DNA from: Pleurotus djamor
Taxonomy: Eukaryota > Basidiomycota > Agaricomycetes > Agaricales > Pleurotaceae
Length of the DNA stretch: 64,000 nt
NCBI GenBank assembly: GCA_029747585.1
Contig: JAPEVF010000018.1
Span: 62,001-126,000 of the forward strand
Direction: 5' to 3'
In this document: one piece after another, positions 59,404 through 64,000 of the stretch
Layout of the letters: each line of letters begins with the position of its first letter
Position numbering within the stretch: position 1 is the first letter of the stretch
Position numbers and translations under genes: made by a program
The notes under the pieces: model-generated
Told to the model about the DNA's origin: nothing
Database searches by the model: none
What the model saw: the letters and a program-made list of their open reading frames with translations, nothing else

Positions 59404-61711
59404 ATGAAGTCCACTCTTTCAACGGTCCTCCTCGCCCTCCCTCTTTTCCCGTCTGTGTTTGCCGCCATTGGGCCCCGTGCTGAACTTACACTGACGAATA
59501 TGGTGGTCTCTCCCGATGGCTTTCCTCGACCGTAAGNATCGTGTCTTGCGACAACAATGTCCCGCTCACGCCATTGTCGTCTTCCAGGGCGGTAGTAATT
59601 GGCGGTAACTTGCGAGCACCGCTTATAAAAGCTAAGACGGTGAGTACATTGATCTCGATATTCCGCCCCCAGCCNAACAGTAGACCGCTTAGGGAGAGAA
59701 ATTTAACATCAACGTCGTCAACAAGTTAACGGATCCGACTATGCCTATCAGTACGAGCATGGTATAGTAACTCCTTGAATCAGTTATCCAGCGGCTATCT
59801 CAATNGATNCTCAGCATTGGCATGGCATTCTACAACGTGGATCCAGTTGGGCAGATGGTGAGTTGCTCCCCAACTCCCTTCCATGGCTCGCCTAACAGGC
59901 CTTTTTAAATTAGGGCCTGCAATGGTTACTCANTGTCCCATCATACCAGGAGGCTCCTTCGAATATTCTTTCGATGCNTCCCATCCTGGCACGTTCTGGT
60001 AAGACTACTTGCTCNTCATGAAAGCGTGTCGTCATCCTACTGCCCACCCTAGGTATCATTCACATTTGTCAACCCAGTATTGTGATGGTGCTCGAGGACC
60101 NATGGTTGTATATAACGACAAGGATCCTTGGGAGGATTTCTATGACGTTGATGATGGTACGTTCCCCACCCTAGGATGCGGAAGATGCACATATCTACAC
60201 CCACTTAGAGTCGACTGTCATCACGCTTGAGGACTGGTACCATACCGTCTCTCCACAGGTCAAAGGGNNCCCTTCCCCTGCTAGGTATGTCTCTTCTATT
60301 CACTAACATGCGTGATGANAACGCTTAATGCACTCACAGCACATTGATCAACGGTCGTGGCCGATCTAAAGATGGTCCCAAGGTCCCTCTAACCGTCATT
60401 ACTGTTGAGAAAGGGAAGCGCTACCGCATGCGCCTCATCTCCATGGCGTGTGATCCCAATTACCATTTCTCCATCGATGGACACGATCTGCGCGTCATTG
60501 AAGCAGATGGAGAATACACCGACATGGTACTCGTGGATTCCTTGCAGATCTTCGCTGGTGAGTCGGTCTATAACCTCAGGGGACGTATGTGAATCACGTC
60601 TAAATGTATGGTCAAGGTCAACGGTACTCTTTCGTCCTCAATGCCGATCGCGATATTGGGAACTATTGGATACGTGCCAACCCCAATTCCGGGTCGCCCG
60701 GCTTCGATGGTGGTCTCAACTCTGCCATCCTTCGTTATGTTGGAGCAACNGAAGCCGAGCCGACGTCNACTCAAAGTACTGGTGGTCGCATTCTTCGTGA
60801 AACCGATCTGCATGCCCTCTACTCACCAAAGGCTCCCGGAAACCCTGGGCCTGATGGTGCTGACATCAAGATCGACCTTTCTGCCGGATTCAACCGCACG
60901 TCCGGCCATTTCACTATCAACGGAAATTCCTTCGCGATGCCCACTCTTCCTGTCCTTCTACAAGTTCTGTCGGGAGCTCACTCTGCACAGGACCTGCTTC
61001 CTTCCGGACTTGTCTACCCCCTAGAACGGAACAAGGTAGTTGAACTGACGCTACCTGGTTTTGCCATTGGAGGCCCCGTAAGTCACACCATTTGGTCGTC
61101 CCGTTTCATCAAAAATTAATACATAACCCTCAGCATCCGATGCACCTTCATGGAGTGCGTAGCTTTCCCTTCAGTTTTTCATATCATTTCCTGAATTTCC
61201 ATCTAGCACTTGTTCTCGGTTGTTCGAAGCGCCGGGAGCTCGACTTACAACTATGATAATCCCGTCCGTCGTGATGTAGTCTCTATCGGTGCCCCGAACG
61301 ACCTTGTCACCATCCGTTTTGTCACTGATAACCCAGGACCATGGTGAGAGTACTTGTANTCAGAATACGATGATTCGGTCCACTCACATCTACACATACA
61401 GGCTTCTCCACTGGTGAGTNGATCTAAATGAGTAGCTTCATCTCATCTGACGCTTCNCGACAGCCACATTGACTGGCACTATGAACTGTGAGTTGCATGT
61501 TATATTCATTGCGTCAGGGCTTGTACTGAGCGACCTGGATCACAGTGGGCTTGCTGCCGTGTTTGCTGAAGACACAGCGGGAATACAAGCCGGCGCACCG
61601 CCACGTACGTCGCATCTTACTTCGTCGCACTCAGACTCACTCAGATTCTTCGCAGCATCATGGTCAGACTTATGCCCAGCATACTCAAAATACATCGGTC
61701 AATCAAATTAG
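59404..61711 (+). CDS. Secreted laccase (multicopper oxidase)
   Basis: Signal peptide [20 protein letters not shown] (start 59404). Then [40 protein letters not shown] and the L1 copper signature [20 protein letters not shown](X)CPIIPGG. L2 is [27 protein letters not shown]. Then [20 protein letters not shown], a cupredoxin 3 with [21 protein letters not shown]3 [17 protein letters not shown] and L4 [22 protein letters not shown], with Leu at the T1 axial position ten residues after Cys. The end [17 protein letters not shown] is reached by an acceptor CGCAG; stop 61709-61711. About 12 exons. All ten His and the Cys ligand are visible. It oxidises phenols with reduction of O2, roles being lignin or pigment chemistry. 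An active basidiomycete laccase is the best call; the Leu makes a medium redox type likely. Confidence 0.92.
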
Positions 61712-62946
61712 ACAGTCCCCTTGGATTCGCCTGCCACATTCTTTTTCGATGTTTCAAACTAAAGCTAATTTTCTTACATTCTTTACACCACCTAGAGTAT
61801 GCACTGGTATTTATCGAAATTTAAATGGGCTTGTAAATTGTTATACAATACACTTCCTTTCAAACCCCTTCCTNTGCTCCTGTGTGTTGGGCGTTTGCAC
61901 TTACTAAGCGCTCGAGACAACGAACTTACTNCNCNTTCGATCGCACTACAATTTCGCCTACTAAATGACTTCTTGACTGTCTCGACTAGCGGACTCTGTG
62001 GTTTCTCAAAGGAAGCTGCTCTGACTCTGGCCGCCGCCTCTATCATTTGCTCGGATTTGCATATACGCCGAATACTTGTGTCGATTTTCCTGTGACTTGC
62101 CGATCATCCACTCTGTGAGCCAGGAGCCCGCCGCCTCTTCCTTCGTAAGGAACTGTTGTCCCTGCTCGTATTACACCGCTGAAGCTTGTGACATCAAGCT
62201 AGAACGAGGATGCGGTATGGGCCGTCGCACCATGTCACATTCCCGGTCGCTCCGACTCGCTCGACGTGTCTGATCATNAATCGTGACGGACTCCATTTAC
62301 CCACTTCCCAAGATGGAGTGGCAGACCCGGAAGTGAGGCTGATCTANNAAAATGNAAACCAATCGACNCNTTACCNGNNCNAAGGGTCGTTCAATGAAAA
62401 TANGNNTTGACCANCACTNAGCCCATTGTCAGTCAGAGTGCCTTAATTCGGGACACCAGAATGGGTACACACAAAGAACGACCCTGCCTGCTATACCCAC
62501 CGAAGGATCGACTGTCTAAATGAAGCACCCGTATGGACGAATGTAGCCCATGGATCCGTCGATCTCGATCATCCTTCATTGTATGTTTTCTCCTCCATCG
62601 AAGATTACTAAATCGGGCCACCGTTCAGATGAATGTGGTCCATTAGTCGGCCACCCTCTGTGGTTTCTCATTGTCTGTTTCCACAATCGTCGACCAAGTT
62701 CGTTTCCAACTCCGGCGGTGGCCTTCGTTCCTCCAAACATATATAAACCCTATAACTTTCTTCCTCTCGTCCTCCCTCAGCTCACTTGTCAGCTTCGGAG
62801 ACTCCTCCCTTTATAAACAGGTACGCCGCCCTCGCCCCCATCTCTCTTGATTTCCCCTCCTCACCCCATCATAGATTTGATATCTGGTCGGCTTTGCATC
62901 ATCAGCCCCTTCCTCACCATTCCCACCATCCACGCTATATCCAACA
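61712..62946. other. Unresolved region with coding-like fragments; protein B promoter
   Basis: About 1.2 kb. Fragments such as FAYTPNTCVDFPVTCRSS (about 62054-62115), ACDIKLERGCGMG (about 62192-62222) and WVHTKNDPACYTHRRIDCLN through DLDHPSLYVFSSIEDY (about 62462-62611, ending in TAA) look like exons of a Cys-containing protein. A chain could not be built through the N-rich patch at 62346-62415. Either a short secreted-protein gene lies here or it is a relic. Confidence 0.35.
62740..62747 (+). promoter_or_regulatory. TATA box (TATATAAACCC) of small protein B
   Basis: TATATAAA followed by CCC, 200 b before the ATG at 62947. It matches the element ahead of small protein A, so the promoters probably duplicated with the genes. 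Confidence 0.6.
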
Positions 62947-63441
62947 ATGCCCTTTCTACCTAACTTTGGTCGAGTCGAAGGCGTCCCCCGCGCCGTAGGT
63001 CTCAACGGCTATCCCGACAAAGTCGTCGGGCCTTTGAAGGTCTTCTTGGTCGTCAAACCTGTTCAAGGCATGTCCGTCAAGACAGACGCGTCCTATTGGT
63101 CGATTGCCTGGGACGTCGGATTCACCGCCTCCAAGAGTATTGCTCGTCGCCGCGGGGGACTGACGCAGACGCTCAAAGGCTGGGCCAACTGGGGCATGGA
63201 ATCATGGGCTCTCACCGACGGGGACCTAGCGCATCTGGTCCCGATTGAAATCAAGGCNTTGACCTACGCTGAGCGTCAGAGGCTCGAGAGTATCATCGAC
63301 CATCAACAGGTCCAATCCCCCGGCCATCCTCAAGTGTGGTGTCGCGATGTTTTAGCCTCGTGCGTTCAAGCTGGTCTCTTCACCCAGGCTGAAGTGCAAG
63401 CGGCCGTTCAAAAGGCGTTGTCGGTCCCTGCCCGTCGCTGA
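62947..63441 (+). CDS. Small protein B, paralogue of protein A lacking the His/Cys pair
   Basis: Single-exon protein of 164 residues: MPFLPNFGRVEGVPRAVGLN, then VFLVVKPVQGMSVKTDASYW, SIAWDVGFTASKSIARRRGG, LTQTLKGWANWGMESWALTD, ALTYAERQRLESIIDHQQ, PGHPQVWCRDVLASCVQAGL and FTQAEVQAAVQKALSVPARR. The alignment with protein A (58029-58538) is clear from start to end, but His50 of A is Tyr50 here and the NCQDWC block is replaced by PQVWC. If A is an enzyme, B would be a non-catalytic sister. One N falls in a codon. The stop is followed at once by the first copy of a 3' repeat. No signal peptide; role unknown. Confidence 0.68.
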   Translation: MPFLPNFGRVEGVPRAVGLNGYPDKVVGPLKVFLVVKPVQGMSVKTDASYWSIAWDVGFTASKSIARRRGGLTQTLKGWANWGMESWALTDGDLAHLVPIEIKXLTYAERQRLESIIDHQQVQSPGHPQVWCRDVLASCVQAGLFTQAEVQAAVQKALSVPARR

Positions 63442-63570
63442 AAGCATCGCCGCATCTCTTTACTTTGCGCATCCTTAGTGTACCATTAGCACCTCATATT
63501 TTGCATCCATCCTTTGTAACTATCGGTTTCTTATCCACATCTTGTTCTCTTTACTACGTTCGCCAAGCGT
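63433..63570 (+). repeat. 3'-end direct repeat, copy 1
   Basis: Begins in the last codons and TGA stop of small protein B and runs through its 3' UTR. Landmarks: GCATCTCTTTACTTTGCGCA, ATCCTTTGTAAC and CTTGTTCTCTTTACTA. About 256 b later the same landmarks recur in the same order (copy 2). Confidence 0.75.
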
Positions 63571-63688
63571 ACGCTATCTTGTCATATTTCTGGCATATCT
63601 TATCTGACTTACGCCGCGCATCATGTAACACTTGCGCTGGCCCCATAAATGCTATCCCCTGACCAGCCTCCGCGCCCAAAACCTAGCA

Positions 63689-63826
63689 CGGCGGTGAGAG
63701 CATTACGACATCTCTTTACTTCTCGCATCCATAGTGTGACATTAGCATTCCATATACATATTGCGACCATCCTTTGTAACAATCATTTTTTTTATTCACA
63801 ACTTGTTCTTTTCACTAACGTGCTTC
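63689..63826 (+). repeat. 3'-end direct repeat, copy 2
   Basis: Diverged copy of 63433-63570: CGGTGAGAGCATTACGACAT, then CTCTTTACTTCTCGCATCC, ATCCTTTGTAAC, ACTTGTTCTTTTCACTAAC. It includes an equivalent of the stop codon region but no gene body in front, so it seems a partial duplication or the leftover 3' end of a third paralogue. Confidence 0.7.
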
Positions 63827-64000
63827 GGAGGTGACACGATGGCAACCACAACCTGCCTTATTGGGCTACAAGCTTTCCATCTTTGGCAATTGTGGCAGTG
63901 CTTTCGTTGGGCATTGGTCCTTGGTTAAGTCTTCAAAGCTTCAAGCTTCAAGTTTCAATCAAGCTTCAAGCCAGCTTTTCCTTTCCTCTACTCAAAGGTC
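63827..64000. other. Window end with short AAGCTTCAAG repeats
   Basis: Contains several near-direct copies of AAGCTTCAAG (about 63936-63972). No gene seen before the window ends. Confidence 0.5.

Noticed and set aside
55343..61711. A biosynthetic cluster linking ERG24, laccase and the small proteins
   Set aside because: ERG24 is a core ergosterol gene, 1 kb of plain intergenic DNA follows it, and no synthase, P450 or regulator is present.

Overview
The window is nuclear DNA of a filamentous basidiomycete, most likely an Agaricomycete. Genes are intron-dense with many 45-70 bp GT-AG introns and very short exons, intergenic gaps are small, and several families are typical of the group (multicopper oxidase/laccase, secreted Cys-module proteins with Ser/Thr linkers, Skg3/Caf120-type PH protein, basidiomycete-only hypotheticals). 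Exon chains were read by eye from splice sites and family conservation, so gene outer limits are firmer than individual junctions. Many N bases, densest at 29.6-36.8 kb and 47.4-53.3 kb, lower certainty locally.

Layout. 1-0.65 kb: PfkB sugar kinase (-, cut by the window edge). 1.0-2.4 kb: Acl4-like Rpl4 chaperone (-). 2.5-3.7 kb: unknown protein (+). 4.0-5.4 kb: Svf1 (+). 5.6-7.5 kb: M48 Oma1-like protease (+). 7.8-10.3 kb: secreted modular Cys protein (-). 11.0-12.2 kb: RNase H2 subunit A (+). 12.3-13.9 kb: Ppn2-like phosphoesterase (+). 14.1-16.9 kb: type I metacaspase (-). 17.8-20.8 kb: sugar transporter (+). 21.2-22.5 kb: alpha/beta hydrolase (+). 22.9-26.5 kb: Srs2-type UvrD helicase (+). 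27.6-28.5 kb: Hsp20-like protein (+). 28.9-34.3 kb: Skg3/Caf120-like PH protein (+). 34.5-38.4 kb: Rad2/XPG nuclease (+). 39.4-39.9 kb: complex I NDUFB8 (-). 40.2-42.3 kb: SAM methyltransferase (+). 42.8-44.5 kb: PA2G4/Ebp1 homologue (+). 44.8-45.3 kb: KEOPS Pcc1 (-). 45.9-46.7 kb: GPI-anchored Ser-rich protein (-). 47.0-49.6 kb: citrate synthase ending in AKL (-). 50.2-51.8 kb: proteasome Rpt2 (-). 52.0-53.3 kb: Yip4/YIPF6 (+). 53.8-55.2 kb: unknown coiled-coil protein (-). 55.3-57.0 kb: Erg24 sterol C-14 reductase (+). 58.0-63.4 kb: an accessory block holding two paralogous small proteins of unknown function on either side of a laccase (all +), followed by a partial repeat of a gene 3' end.

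Most of the window is housekeeping: genome maintenance (RNase H2A, Srs2, Rad2), protein quality control (Rpt2, Hsp20, M48 protease, metacaspase), translation-linked factors (Acl4, PA2G4, Pcc1), mitochondrial and peroxisomal metabolism (NDUFB8, citrate synthase) and membrane traffic or lipids (Svf1, Yip4, Erg24). These look like ordinary neighbours and not a pathway cluster. The accessory part is the last 6 kb. One of its two flanking proteins keeps a His and an Asn-Cys motif suggestive of a permuted papain-like fold; the other has lost both residues. Other notable points are the AKL peroxisomal signal on citrate synthase (small last exon), an Rpt2 gene whose first coding exon is only the ATG, and a metacaspase prodomain built from Pro-rich micro-exons.
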